A stretch of DNA of 64,000 nucleotides. Source: Xenorhabdus anantnagensis (lineage in GTDB: Bacteria > Pseudomonadota > Gammaproteobacteria > Enterobacterales > Enterobacteriaceae). The stretch covers positions 310,001-374,000 of the forward strand of contig NZ_JAQRFN010000001.1 in the NCBI RefSeq assembly GCF_028598555.1. Reading direction: 5' to 3'. Shown here in pieces: positions 1 to 9,169 of this stretch. A program made the translations under genes and the position numbers. How positions within the stretch are numbered: position 1 is the first letter of the stretch; the number at the start of each line of letters is the position of its first letter. The notes below the pieces were generated by a model, which saw only the letters and a list, made by a program, of their open reading frames with translations, did not search any database and was not told the origin of the DNA.

Positions 1-1
1 C

Positions 2-1078
2 CTACCTTTTCAAGGAGGGGCATTAGGCATATGGGGATACGATCTCGGGCGACGCATCGAAAAATTACCCGAATTAGCCGTCAATGAACTGAATTTTCCC
101 GATATGGCCATGGGTATCTACGATTGGGGTTTGATTATTGATCATCAGCTACAGAGAGCGACATTACTGAGCTACCACAATATTGACGAACGACTGACAT
201 GGTTAGAGTCTCTGCGAGAAAATAGAAAAGAAGACCTTACTCTGACAAGTCAATGGCAATCCAACATGACAACACAGCAATACCAAGAAAAAATTGCTCA
301 AATCCATCGCTACTTACGAGATGGAGATTGCTATCAAGTCAATTTATCACAGCGGTTCCATGCCAATTATAAGGGAGATGAATGGCAAGCATTTATCCAG
401 CTCAATGAAAGTAACCGTGCCCCCTTCTCTGCCTTTATCCGTTTACCTGAGCACTGCATTATCAGTGTTTCACCTGAACGCTTTATTCTTCTGGAAGATA
501 ATCACATTCAAACCCGCCCGATAAAAGGGACATTGCCACGATTGGAAGATCCCACAGAAGATCAGCTACAAGCAAAGAAATTAGCCAATTCACGAAAAGA
601 TCGCGCTGAAAACCTGATGATTGTTGACTTACTGAGAAATGACATTGGACGGGTTGCGATACCAGGCTCTGTCAAAGTACCTGAGTTATTTGTTGTTGAG
701 CCTTTTCCGGCCGTACACCATCTGGTCAGCACCATAACAGCCGTTTTACCTGATATCTATCATGCTACTGATTTACTCCGCGCTTGTTTTCCTGGTGGTT
801 CAATTACTGGTGCCCCCAAAATTCGAGCCATGGAAATTATTGAAGAATTAGAACCGCATCGCAGACATGGATATTGCGGCGCTATTGGCTATATTAGTTT
901 CTGCGGTACAATGGACAGCAATATTACCATCCGTACCTTACTGACAGAAAAAGGAAAAATTTACTGTTGGGCTGGTGGTGGCATAGTCGCAGATAGCATC
1001 GCTGAAAAAGAATATCAGGAAACATTTGATAAACTCGGACGAATCTTACCTCAATTAGGGAAACTCTATATACCATGA
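2..1078 (+). CDS. pabB: Aminodeoxychorismate synthase component I, 5' end outside window
   Basis: Converts chorismate plus ammonia (from the PabA glutaminase) to 4-amino-4-deoxychorismate for folate synthesis in the cytoplasm. The reading frame is open from base 2, so the N-terminus lies left of the window; an internal ATG at 104 is not the true start. The first visible residues (PFQGGALG, then GYDLGRR) are a PabB hallmark. The PIKGT motif carries the lysine nucleophile that separates aminodeoxychorismate synthase from anthranilate synthase (PIAGT). C-terminal chorismate-binding blocks follow (FPGGSITGAPK, GYCGAIGY). The stop overlaps the next start by 4 bases (ATGA), so pabB and nudL are probably translationally coupled, as the gene order pabB-nudL-sdaA in E. 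coli also suggests. Confidence 0.95.
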   Translation, partial: LPFQGGALGIWGYDLGRRIEKLPELAVNELNFPDMAMGIYDWGLIIDHQLQRATLLSYHNIDERLTWLESLRENRKEDLTLTSQWQSNMTTQQYQEKIAQIHRYLRDGDCYQVNLSQRFHANYKGDEWQAFIQLNESNRAPFSAFIRLPEHCIISVSPERFILLEDNHIQTRPIKGTLPRLEDPTEDQLQAKKLANSRKDRAENLMIVDLLRNDIGRVAIPGSVKVPELFVVEPFPAVHHLVSTITAVLPDIYHATDLLRACFPGGSITGAPKIRAMEIIEELEPHRRHGYCGAIGYISFCGTMDSNITIRTLLTEKGKIYCWAGGGIVADSIAEKEYQETFDKLGRILPQLGKLYIP

Positions 1079-1644
1079 TATCGATTTCTGACTTCATCCA
1101 TCGGTTTCAATTACAACTTCCTGCACACTCAGCACATTTGCCGAGCAACCAACGGAATGCCGCAGTATTATTGCCGATTATATGTAAGCCAGAACCAACG
1201 TTATTATTCACCCAACGTTCTATAAACCTTCGCTCTCACGCAGGACAAATTGCTTTTCCGGGCGGAGCAGCAGATCCTGAAGACTCTTCTCTTATTGCCA
1301 CCGCCTTGCGTGAGGCAGAAGAAGAAGTCAGTTTACCGCAAGAGAAAGTAAAAATACTGGGGCAATTAGCCCCTTTAGATAGTACTGGAGGTTATTGTGT
1401 CACTCCAGTCATCGGGCTGATTTCCGAGCCTGTTTCTTTTCAGACAAACCCCGCAGAAGTAGCAAACATTTTTGAAATTCCACTGTTTGATGCGCTTTCC
1501 CTTCCCCATTATCGGTATCTGGATATAAAACGCCGTAACCGACAACACCGAGTCTATTTTTATTGGCACCAAAAGCATATGATTTGGGGATTAACTGCCA
1601 CCATTATTTATCGCTTAGCACAACAAGTTCAAAAAACACCCTGA
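1075..1644 (+). CDS. nudL: Nudix CoA pyrophosphohydrolase NudL (YeaB)
   Basis: A Nudix-fold hydrolase of about 189 residues. The Nudix box lies at about residues 63-85, beginning GGAADPEDSS and ending REAEEEV, which matches the GX5EX7REUXEEXGU pattern. Just upstream is a stretch (LRSHAGQIAFPGG) typical of the CoA pyrophosphatase subfamily (NudL/Pcd1), which cleaves CoA to phosphopantetheine and 3',5'-ADP. The start codon overlaps the pabB stop, so it is probably co-translated with pabB. Assignment is by motif and by conserved position between pabB and sdaA; the exact substrate is inferred from the family. Confidence 0.9.
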   Translation: MISISDFIHRFQLQLPAHSAHLPSNQRNAAVLLPIICKPEPTLLFTQRSINLRSHAGQIAFPGGAADPEDSSLIATALREAEEEVSLPQEKVKILGQLAPLDSTGGYCVTPVIGLISEPVSFQTNPAEVANIFEIPLFDALSLPHYRYLDIKRRNRQHRVYFYWHQKHMIWGLTATIIYRLAQQVQKTP

Positions 1645-1813
1645 GTTGGACACAAAACGCGATAAAACTGTGCATTACTTATCCATAATCATATCAATTG
1701 CTATTATAATTAAAAAAAAACTGTAAACTCCTTTATCAACACTACTAAATAACAGTAAAGTAGCGCGCTTCAATATATATAACTATATCTCTTTCTTCTT
1801 AAAGGAGTCTGGC

Positions 1814-3178
1814 GTGATTAGCGTTTTCGACATGTTTAAGGTGGGTATTGGCCCATCCAGCTCTCATACTGTTGGTCCTATGAAAGCAGGCAAACAATTT
1901 GTCGATGATCTTGTAAACCAGGGAGTAATGTCCTCTATCACGCGTGTAGCTGTTGATGTATACGGCTCACTTTCATTAACCGGGAAAGGTCACCATACGG
2001 ATATCGCTATCATCATGGGTCTGGCGGGTAATATGCCAGCAACCGTTGATATTGATTCAATTCCAGGTTTTATTCGTGATGTTGAGCTAACTCAACGTTT
2101 GCCACTGGCAAACGGTTTACAAGAAGTCGATTTTCCTCGCGATGGTGGTATGAACTTCCGTAGCGATAACCTATCACTGCACGAAAACGGCATGCAAATT
2201 CATGCGTTCGCGGGTGATAAAAAAATCTACAGCAAAACCTACTACTCTATCGGTGGTGGTTTCATTGTTGATGAAGAACATTTTGGCAAGCCATCCCAAG
2301 ATACCAGACCTGTTTCTTACCCATACAGCTCCGCAGCAGAACTGCTGATGAACTGTAGCAAAACAGGTTTGTCCGTTTCTGGCTTGATGATGAAAAATGA
2401 ATTGGATTTACACAGCAAAGAAGAAATCGCTGAGTATTTCGCGGATATATGGGCAACCATGCAAGCCTGTATCGATCGTGGCCTGACCACAGAAGGAGTT
2501 TTGCCAGGCCCATTACGTGTTCCTCGCCGCGCGGCAGCATTGCACCGTATGCTGACATCATCGAACAAATTGTCTAATGACCCAATGAATGTTGTTGATT
2601 TAATCAATATGTTTGCATTGGCCGTCAATGAAGAAAATGCCGCTGGTGGCCGGGTTGTTACAGCACCAACTAATGGTGCATGTGGGATCGTCCCTGCCGT
2701 TTTGGCCTATTACAACCACTGCATCGAGCCAGTAACACCGGAATTGTATACCCGCTATTTTCTGGCTTCTGGTGCAGTCGGTATCTTATATAAGATGAAT
2801 GCCTCTATTTCTGGCGCTGAAGTTGGCTGTCAGGGTGAAGTTGGTGTTGCTTGCTCTATGGCAGCAGCCGGCATTGCCGAATTACTTGGAGCTAGCCCTG
2901 AGCAAGTTTGCATCGCAGCAGAAATTGGCATGGAACATAATCTTGGCCTGACTTGTGACCCTGTTGCAGGCCAAGTGCAAGTGCCTTGCATTGAGCGTAA
3001 TGCTATAGCGTCAGTCAAGGCAATCAATGCTGCACGTATGGCACTACGCCGTACCAGTGAACCACGTGTTTCGCTCGATAAAGTCATTGAAACCATGTAT
3101 GAAACTGGTAAAGATATGAACGCGAAATACCGTGAAACTTCACGCGGTGGCTTGGCAATAAAAGTTCAGTGTGACTAA
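1814..3178 (+). CDS. sdaA: L-serine ammonia-lyase (L-serine dehydratase 1)
   Basis: Deaminates L-serine to pyruvate and ammonia with an oxygen-sensitive [4Fe-4S] cluster. The protein is 454 residues, the same length as E. coli SdaA. The N-terminal beta domain has the GPSSSHTVGPM signature, and the alpha domain has TAPTNGACG and LTCDPVAGQVQVPC, which includes candidate cluster-ligand cysteines; the protein ends in Cys-Asp. The start is GTG at 1814, preceded by AAAGGAG at a good distance. It stands alone behind its own roughly 170-base AT-rich spacer and is followed by two hairpins. Confidence 0.96.
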   Translation: MISVFDMFKVGIGPSSSHTVGPMKAGKQFVDDLVNQGVMSSITRVAVDVYGSLSLTGKGHHTDIAIIMGLAGNMPATVDIDSIPGFIRDVELTQRLPLANGLQEVDFPRDGGMNFRSDNLSLHENGMQIHAFAGDKKIYSKTYYSIGGGFIVDEEHFGKPSQDTRPVSYPYSSAAELLMNCSKTGLSVSGLMMKNELDLHSKEEIAEYFADIWATMQACIDRGLTTEGVLPGPLRVPRRAAALHRMLTSSNKLSNDPMNVVDLINMFALAVNEENAAGGRVVTAPTNGACGIVPAVLAYYNHCIEPVTPELYTRYFLASGAVGILYKMNASISGAEVGCQGEVGVACSMAAAGIAELLGASPEQVCIAAEIGMEHNLGLTCDPVAGQVQVPCIERNAIASVKAINAARMALRRTSEPRVSLDKVIETMYETGKDMNAKYRETSRGGLAIKVQCD

Positions 3179-3184
3179 TATAAA

Positions 3185-3216
3185 ATATCACTCATTCACT
3201 CTGTAATGAGTGATAT
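3185..3216. terminator. Hairpin after sdaA
   Basis: Perfect 12-bp inverted repeat (3185-3196 with 3205-3216, loop of 8) a few bases after the sdaA stop. It lacks a strong T-run, so it may be an RNA 3'-end or stability hairpin that works together with the terminator at 3256. Confidence 0.6.
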
Positions 3217-3255
3217 TGTTGCCTATCTTTGCTACATCTACAATTTATCTGAAAT

Positions 3256-3290
3256 AATATCCCTGCTATTTGGTTGGGATATTTTTTTGG
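3256..3290 (+). terminator. Rho-independent terminator downstream of sdaA
   Basis: 8-bp stem AATATCCC/GGGATATT (3256-3263 with 3276-3283) leading into a run of T. Fits termination of sdaA. The rest of the sdaA-manX spacer (to 3719) is very AT-rich. It holds one more 7-bp hairpin at 3476-3500, and I could not recognise a confident CRP, Mlc or other operator in it. Confidence 0.65.
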
Positions 3291-3719
3291 CTGAAACGAA
3301 TTACTAAAGTACATTATTTTCCATTTCGCGACAAAAACATCACAATTTTTTTATCAGAAAATTAATAAAATGTTACCGGAAACAGATATAAACACCAATT
3401 TATTTAAATAAAACAATATTAAAAAATAAAAATTTACAATAAATCAGAATAAAATCTTGTTTTAACCTATTAAAACAGTCAGTCTTAATTTTTCTGACTG
3501 ATAGCAATTTTCTTGAAGGCTTCAAATGATAATCTAACGACATATTTTCTTATGTAACAAAATATAAAACCATGCGAAATGAAATTTTGAGATAGATTTT
3601 CGATACAGCTTTATATTCACAACTATCATATTCATTGATAGGAGATTCAATACATTAGAAATATTGAGTATGTGCTTGCAGTAGGTCTGAATTCAATTGT
3701 TAAAGAAAGGGGAAAACAA

Positions 3720-4694
3720 GTGAGTATAGCCATTATGATTGGCACACACGGGACTGCGGCAGAACAGCTGCTTCATACCACAGAGATGTTGATTGGAGAG
3801 CAAGAAAATGTTTCTTATATCGACTTTGTGCCCGGTGAAAATGCTGATACTTTATTTGATAAATACAATAAAAAACTGGAGTCGCTTAATACAGAACAAG
3901 GAGTTCTGTTTTTTGTCGATACTTGGGGTGGCAGCCCATTCAATGCCGCAAACCGTATCGTTGTTGATAAAGACAACTACGAAATCATCACCGGTGTAAA
4001 CATTCCGATGCTTGTTGAAGCTTTCATGTGTCGTGACGATGATCCATCCATGGAAGAGCTGGTTTCTGTTGCATTAGAAGCTGGGAAAGAAGGAGTTCGG
4101 GCTCTTAAAACAGAGCAAGCCGAAGAGCCAGCTAAATCCGAACCTGTCAAACCAACCATTGCACCTGCCTCAGCGCCTACTGTGTCACCAACTACTGCTG
4201 CGGGCGGTCATATGAAGATTGCCCTCGCCCGTATTGATGATCGCCTTATTCACGGTCAAGTTGCCACCCGTTGGACTAAAGAAACTAACGTCAAGCGTAT
4301 CATTGTGGTTAGTGATGAAGTTGCTCAAGATGCTGTTCGTTCGACTTTGTTAAAACAAGTCGCACCTCCCGGCGTCAGCGCCCACGTCATAGACGTTGCC
4401 AAGTGCGTGCGGGTTTACAACAACCCCAAATATGCTGGTGAACGTGTCATGCTGCTATTCACCAATCCAACAGATGTCCTGAGTATTGTAGAAGGCGGTG
4501 TAAATATCGAATCTATAAACATCGGTGGCATGGCTTTCCATCAAGGAAAAACCCAGATCAATAATGCTATTTCCGTTGATGGGACTGACATTGAGGCCTT
4601 TGAAAAACTGAACTCTCGTGGCATAGAACTTGAAGCCCGTAAAGTTGCCAGTGATACCCGTTTAAACATGATGGATCTACTGAAAAAAGTTTAA
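3720..4694 (+). CDS. manX: Mannose PTS EIIAB component
   Basis: Cytoplasmic phosphotransferase subunit that passes phosphate from HPr to mannose, glucose or related sugars entering through ManYZ. The EIIA domain spans about residues 1-125, with the phosphorylated His10 in IGTHGTAAEQ. An Ala/Pro-rich linker follows (about 140-165), then EIIB with RIDDRLIHGQV, which carries the second phospho-histidine. An upstream in-frame GTG at 3672 exists, but GTG at 3720 is chosen because it has AAAGAAAGGGG just upstream and gives 324 residues starting like E. coli ManX (323). First gene of manXYZ-yobD. Confidence 0.96.
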   Translation: MSIAIMIGTHGTAAEQLLHTTEMLIGEQENVSYIDFVPGENADTLFDKYNKKLESLNTEQGVLFFVDTWGGSPFNAANRIVVDKDNYEIITGVNIPMLVEAFMCRDDDPSMEELVSVALEAGKEGVRALKTEQAEEPAKSEPVKPTIAPASAPTVSPTTAAGGHMKIALARIDDRLIHGQVATRWTKETNVKRIIVVSDEVAQDAVRSTLLKQVAPPGVSAHVIDVAKCVRVYNNPKYAGERVMLLFTNPTDVLSIVEGGVNIESINIGGMAFHQGKTQINNAISVDGTDIEAFEKLNSRGIELEARKVASDTRLNMMDLLKKV

Positions 4695-4777
4695 AAATAA
4701 AAACAAATGTCATTTTAATAGCCATTACTCAATAACAAAATTCTTACCAAATTACATTTGGTTACAGGAGAAAAACA

Positions 4778-5575
4778 ATGGAAATTACCGTTGTTCAACT
4801 TGTGTTGATATTCATCGTTGCCTGTATCGCAGGTATGGGATCAATTCTTGATGAATTTCAATTTCACCGTCCATTGGTTGCTTGTACATTAGTCGGCTTG
4901 GTGCTTGGCGATATAAAAACAGGCATTATCATCGGCGGTACACTGGAAATGATTGCTCTTGGCTGGATGAATATCGGTGCGGCAGTCGCTCCCGATGCAG
5001 CACTAGCCTCCATAATCTCAACCATTCTGGTTATCGCGGGCGGGCAAAATGTTGGTGCTGGTATCGCACTGGCTATTCCTCTGGCAGCAGCAGGCCAAGT
5101 TCTGACTATCATTGTCCGTACTCTGACTGTTGGCTTCCAACACGCTGCAGATAAAGCAGCGGAAAATGGCAATCTGCGGGCAATAAGCGTTCTCCACCTT
5201 TCAGCATTAGTACTTCAGGCCATGCGTATTGCTCTGCCTTCACTGGCTGTAGCATTGTCCGTAGGAACATCTGGCGTCCAAGATATGCTGCATTCCATTC
5301 CAGAAGTTGTCACTACTGGCCTCAATATCGCTGGTGGAATGATTGTTGTTGTTGGTTACGCAATGGTAATTAACATGATGCGTGCGGGTTATCTAATGCC
5401 ATTCTTCTACTTAGGTTTCGTAGCCGCTGTATATGTGCAAAACCTCGTTATACTTGGCATCGTTGGTGCTGTTCTGGCGATCCTGTATATCCAGCTTAAC
5501 CCTAAATACAATCAATCACAGGTAGCCGCATCTGCTGGTAATACCCCGAATGACCTTGATAACGAATTAGATTAA
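4778..5575 (+). CDS. manY: Mannose PTS EIIC membrane component
   Basis: Integral membrane sugar channel subunit of the mannose-family PTS, forming the ManYZ translocon. 265 residues with several long hydrophobic helices and the family stretch GMGSILDEFQFHRP near the N-terminus. ATG at 4778 has AGGAG 9-10 bases upstream. It lies 83 bases after manX with no terminator visible and 13 bases before manZ, so it is in the same operon. Confidence 0.96.
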   Translation: MEITVVQLVLIFIVACIAGMGSILDEFQFHRPLVACTLVGLVLGDIKTGIIIGGTLEMIALGWMNIGAAVAPDAALASIISTILVIAGGQNVGAGIALAIPLAAAGQVLTIIVRTLTVGFQHAADKAAENGNLRAISVLHLSALVLQAMRIALPSLAVALSVGTSGVQDMLHSIPEVVTTGLNIAGGMIVVVGYAMVINMMRAGYLMPFFYLGFVAAVYVQNLVILGIVGAVLAILYIQLNPKYNQSQVAASAGNTPNDLDNELD

Positions 5576-5588
5576 GAGGATGAACAAC

Positions 5589-6446
5589 ATGTCAGAGTCA
5601 ACAAACATGGGTCAGAAAAAACTGACACAAAGCGATATCCGTGGCGTCTTCCTCCGCTCTAGTTTATTTCAGGGCTCATGGAACTTTGAACGTATGCAGG
5701 CATTGGGATTTTGCTTCTCAATGGTACCGGCCATTCGCCGCCTGTATCCCGAAAATACGGAAGAAAGAAAACTGGCTATCAAACGCCATCTGGAATTCTT
5801 TAATACCCATCCTTATGTGGCAGCACCTATCCTTGGTGTCACCATGGCAATGGAAGAACAGCGTGCTAATGGTGCCGATATTGATGACGGTGCTATCAAC
5901 GGGATCAAAGTCGGCTTGATGGGGCCACTGGCTGGTGTTGGTGATCCTATTTTCTGGGGTACCGTTCGCCCTGTTTTTGCTGCACTTGGTGCAGGCATTG
6001 CGATGAGCGGTAGCTTGTTAGGGCCAGTATTATTCTTCTTCTTATTTAACCTAGTACGTTTGCTGACTCGTTATTACGGCGTTGCCTATGGTTATAAAAA
6101 AGGAATGGATATCGTCAAAGATATGGGCGGCGGTTTCCTGCAAAAAATGACAGAAGGAGCGTCAATTTTAGGTCTGTTTGTGATGGGGGCCTTGGTTAAT
6201 AGTTGGACCAAAGTCAATATCCCTCTCGTTATTTCCAAAGTACCTGATCCAACGACAGGTGAAATTAAAATAACGACTATTCAAACTGTTCTGGATCAAC
6301 TACTGCCTGGTATTGCCCCACTTCTATTGACATTTGGCTGTATGTGGCTATTACGGAAAAAAGCAAACCCGTTATGGATTATTATCAGTTTCTTTGTTAT
6401 AGGCATCGTAGGTTACCATTTTGGTTTTCTGGGCATAGCCAAATAA
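5589..6446 (+). CDS. manZ: Mannose PTS EIID membrane component
   Basis: Partner of ManY in sugar translocation; ManYZ is also a known receptor for some bacteriocins and phage DNA entry in E. coli. It contains KLTQSDIRGVF, the conserved EIID opening, and a GLMGPLAGVGDP segment. ATG at 5589 is preferred over ATG at 5580 because the Shine-Dalgarno AAGAGGA abuts 5580 but sits 8 bases before 5589. This gives 285 residues, close to E. coli ManZ (283). Confidence 0.95.
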   Translation: MSESTNMGQKKLTQSDIRGVFLRSSLFQGSWNFERMQALGFCFSMVPAIRRLYPENTEERKLAIKRHLEFFNTHPYVAAPILGVTMAMEEQRANGADIDDGAINGIKVGLMGPLAGVGDPIFWGTVRPVFAALGAGIAMSGSLLGPVLFFFLFNLVRLLTRYYGVAYGYKKGMDIVKDMGGGFLQKMTEGASILGLFVMGALVNSWTKVNIPLVISKVPDPTTGEIKITTIQTVLDQLLPGIAPLLLTFGCMWLLRKKANPLWIIISFFVIGIVGYHFGFLGIAK

Positions 6447-6479
6447 TCAGATTGGCAAACATTTTTAATTAGAAATATT

Positions 6480-6505
6480 GGGGAGGAAAAATTCCTCCCC
6501 ATTTA
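6480..6505 (+). terminator. Terminator after manXYZ
   Basis: Perfect 9-bp stem GGGGAGGAA/TTCCTCCCC (6480-6488 with 6492-6500), loop of 3, followed by a T-rich stretch. It lies between manZ and yobD, so yobD may be expressed by read-through or from its own start. Confidence 0.75.
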
Positions 6506-6544
6506 TTGTAAGTTATATTATTGATTATAAAATCAGGGGATAAA

Positions 6545-7003
6545 ATGAGCTTGAATGATATCATCTTGATGGTTTTGATTATATTAATGCTCGCTTTTGC
6601 GATTTATGATGAATTTATTATCAATCAGCTCAAAGGCAAAACGCTGTTAAATATTAAACTTAAAAGAAAACATCGGATTGACGCCCTGATCTTTATCATT
6701 TTAATTGCCATCATTATTTATAATAATGTTATATCGCAAGGTAACCCATTCACTACCTATTTATTATCATTTATCATACTGGTGACACTATACTTAGGTT
6801 ATATTCGCTCACCAAAACTAATTCTTAAAAAATACGGTTTTTATCATGCCAACCGTTTTTTTTCTTATGAAAAAATCAAAGCAATGAACTTATCTGAAGA
6901 TGGCATTCTCATGATGGATTTAGAGCAACACAAAGTATACATATCAGTAACAAATCTGGATGACTTAGAAAAAATTTATCAATTCCTTGTCAGCAATAAA
7001 TAA
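6545..7003 (+). CDS. yobD: YobD family inner-membrane protein (DUF986)
   Basis: 152 residues, exactly the length of E. coli YobD and in the same place after manZ. Three hydrophobic segments (about residues 4-23, 43-60 and 64-85) are followed by a soluble C-terminal part with KAMNLSEDGILMMDLEQ, which closely matches the E. coli protein. Function is unknown in the family. ATG at 6545 (MSLNDII) with AGGGGAT upstream is chosen over ATG at 6521, which has no ribosome-binding site and would add 8 residues. Confidence 0.9.
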   Translation: MSLNDIILMVLIILMLAFAIYDEFIINQLKGKTLLNIKLKRKHRIDALIFIILIAIIIYNNVISQGNPFTTYLLSFIILVTLYLGYIRSPKLILKKYGFYHANRFFSYEKIKAMNLSEDGILMMDLEQHKVYISVTNLDDLEKIYQFLVSNK

Positions 7004-7078
7004 TTTCACTTATTTTAATACCAGATAGATAAGATCAATAACTTACATTGGTCTTATTTACCTCTTAACACAAATTTA

Positions 7079-7097
7079 GATAATGATAAGCATTATC
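7079..7097. promoter_or_regulatory. Fur box upstream of mntP
   Basis: GATAATGATAAGCATTATC matches the 19-bp Fur consensus at 18 of 19 positions. It lies about 90 bases upstream of the riboswitch. In E. coli mntP is under MntR and Fur control, so a Fur site here is expected; no MntR palindrome was recognised. Confidence 0.85.
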
Positions 7098-7167
7098 ATT
7101 TGTATATTTAAAATATAACAAAATATTTTTTGCCTTTTATTCTGAATATGATATTGTCCGCAGCAGT

Positions 7168-7424
7168 CATTGGGGAGTAGCCTGTTCCAGAAAATATCTG
7201 GAAAATTCGTATCAACATACTCGTTTAAAATAAAACGTGGTACGAATGACCAAATAACCTAATAAAATCTAGGTTTTTATGCTCTATAAATTTCAAGTTA
7301 CAGTTCACAAAGCGGAAACTTGAAAGATAACGGGTATAAATTGGTTGGCAAGACCATAGACACATAACAGCACCATTGGTTGGGGGTGTGTTGTGTGGAT
7401 ATGGAATCACCCAACCGAGGCTAT
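7168..7424 (+). ncRNA. yybP-ykoY manganese riboswitch in the mntP leader
   Basis: The leader holds both halves of the yybP-ykoY aptamer: GGGGAGUAGCC near 7172 and the distal AACCGAGGC at 7413-7421, immediately before the mntP start. Between them lie ACATACTCG and AACGTGG blocks that recall the E. coli mntP leader. Known behaviour of this class: Mn2+ binding opens the ribosome-binding site or antiterminates, turning on manganese export. The boundaries are approximate; a covariance-model scan would set them. Confidence 0.85.
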
Positions 7425-7428
7425 TTTG

Positions 7429-8013
7429 ATGAATCTCTATGCAACACTTATTCTCGCATTCGCCCTTTCCATGGATGCTTTTGCCGCTGCCGTAGGAAAA
7501 GGAGCCACCCTTCACCAACCTCATTTCCGCGAAGCTATCCGCACAGGCATCATCTTTGGCTTAGTTGAAGCCTGTACTCCTTTAATCGGATGGTCATTGG
7601 GCCTGTATGCCAGCCAATACATTATGGAATGGGATCATTGGATTGCCTTTTCATTGCTGTTAATTCTTGGCTGCCGAATGATAATTGACAGTTTCAAGCA
7701 TGAACCTGAAACTCCCTCTAAGGTCCCTCCTCAACGTCATAGTTCAGTGACGCTAGTGCTCACTGCTATTGCAACCAGTCTGGACGCGATGGCAATTGGT
7801 GTCGGCCTTGCTTTCCTGCAAGTTGATATTCTACATACAGCCATGACAATCGGCCTCATGACCATGATTATGGCTACATTAGGCATGTTAATTGGTCGCT
7901 ATATTGGCCCGTTATTAGGCAAAAGAGCCGAGTTGGTTGGAGGATTAGTCCTAATTGCCATTGGCTTCAATATATTATTCGAGCATCTTAAATTATTTAT
8001 GTATGCGGAATAA
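7429..8013 (+). CDS. mntP: Manganese efflux pump MntP (YebN)
   Basis: Inner-membrane Mn2+ exporter. 194 residues, six predicted membrane segments arranged as two related halves; each half carries the repeated signature [13 protein letters not shown] or [14 protein letters not shown] with a conserved Asp. ATG at 7429 ([11 protein letters not shown]) is chosen over the in-frame ATG at 7393, which lies inside the riboswitch. The start sits 5 bases after the aptamer, which makes translational control by the riboswitch plausible. Confidence 0.95.
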   Translation: MNLYATLILAFALSMDAFAAAVGKGATLHQPHFREAIRTGIIFGLVEACTPLIGWSLGLYASQYIMEWDHWIAFSLLLILGCRMIIDSFKHEPETPSKVPPQRHSSVTLVLTAIATSLDAMAIGVGLAFLQVDILHTAMTIGLMTMIMATLGMLIGRYIGPLLGKRAELVGGLVLIAIGFNILFEHLKLFMYAE

Positions 8014-8043
8014 GCTATTATTTATGCCAGTGATCTGGAGTAA

Positions 8044-8071
8044 TATATGCTTTCGTCTTTCAAGTGGTAGC
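8044..8071. repeat. Solo ERIC-like end fragment
   Basis: Stretch resembling the terminal part of an ERIC element (TCTTTCAAGTGGTAGC; compare TTCAAGTTGCAGC). It lies in the spacer between the convergent mntP and rlmA. Similar fragments occur near 41925 and 50782, and a full element at 51761. Confidence 0.4.
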
Positions 8072-8165
8072 TTTATTGGCTGAAATTTAAAATCCATTAA
8101 GCATAGTACGCACATAATTACGCCAGATCTACGATCTAATAAAAGTGACAGTAATCTTCTGATTA

Positions 8166-8996
8166 TCAAATACGCCGATATACTTTTAACGTGAAATCTA
8201 CTTCACAATTGAACTGTTCTTTCGAGATCAAATATGCTTTAACTTCTTCTGATGCCCGCCAAGCAAAAGGGGTCATCTGCAATAAATTATGCGCTTGCTC
8301 ACCATCCAATGACATTGCATAAGCCAGCGTTTCAGTTGCAACTAACTCAAACTCACTCCAGTGCTCCTGATTCTCAGGATGTAAATGCACTTCCTGATAA
8401 ATTAACTCCTTCAATTGATACAGATGGCGAGGACCTGGCGTTACCGTCAGAACGATACCATCCGTTTTCACCACCCTAGCCAATTCTGTTGCCTTGCAAG
8501 GGGCATAAATACGCAAAATACCATCCAATGAACTATCCGCAAATGGCAACCGATGGCTGGATGCTACACAAAAATTAACCGCAGGATAACGCTTGGCACC
8601 ATAACGGACGGCAACTTTCGCCACATCCAATCCATACACCACCAAATCTTGATGAAGATTCAACTGCTCCTGAACCGCTGCTGTGTAATAACCTTCCCCA
8701 CAACCAATATCCAACAAAGTATTAGCGCACTCTGGTAAATATTCGCTAAGTAATTCAATAGCTTTTTGTTGCAGTGCCCGATAATGGCCTGAATGCAAAA
8801 ATGCCCTTCTTGCTTGCATCATTTCCACACTATCACCCGGCTCTTTTGAGCGTTTATGCTGAACGGGCAGCAAATTGACATACCCTTCTTTCGCACAATC
8901 GAACTGATGATTGTTTTCGCAATGCCATTGGGGGTTAGCAGATTGGGGGTTAGCAAACAGTAATGGTAAGTGGCATAAAGGACATTGATAAGACAT
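8166..8996 (-). CDS. rlmA: 23S rRNA (guanine-745-N1) methyltransferase
   Basis: Methylates G745 of 23S rRNA in helix 35. 276 residues. An N-terminal zinc-binding knuckle (CPLC, later C and H at HCENNHQFDCA) precedes KEGYVNLLPVQHKRS, a hallmark of RlmA. The SAM site is LLDIGCGEGYYT at about residues 95-106. ATG at 8996 (MSYQCPLC) is used; the frame extends to 9068, but nothing upstream resembles the family. A 15-bp tandem duplication near 8926-8955 gives the repeated ANPQ in the zinc region. Relative position to mntP matches E. coli. Confidence 0.94.
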   Translation of the reverse strand: MSYQCPLCHLPLLFANPQSANPQWHCENNHQFDCAKEGYVNLLPVQHKRSKEPGDSVEMMQARRAFLHSGHYRALQQKAIELLSEYLPECANTLLDIGCGEGYYTAAVQEQLNLHQDLVVYGLDVAKVAVRYGAKRYPAVNFCVASSHRLPFADSSLDGILRIYAPCKATELARVVKTDGIVLTVTPGPRHLYQLKELIYQEVHLHPENQEHWSEFELVATETLAYAMSLDGEQAHNLLQMTPFAWRASEEVKAYLISKEQFNCEVDFTLKVYRRI

Positions 8997-9169
8997 AACA
9001 TTCCGGCGGATAGGAAAAATCGGGGGCATACTATACCATGTTTTTAAAATCCAAACCTTGCATCCCACTATTTTGCTAAAGTGAAAAAATTGAATTGACT
9101 ATTTTCAACACTAAAATTAGTGTTTTTCACTACCATAAAATAACAGCTTATTTACATTCGGAGAGTAAA

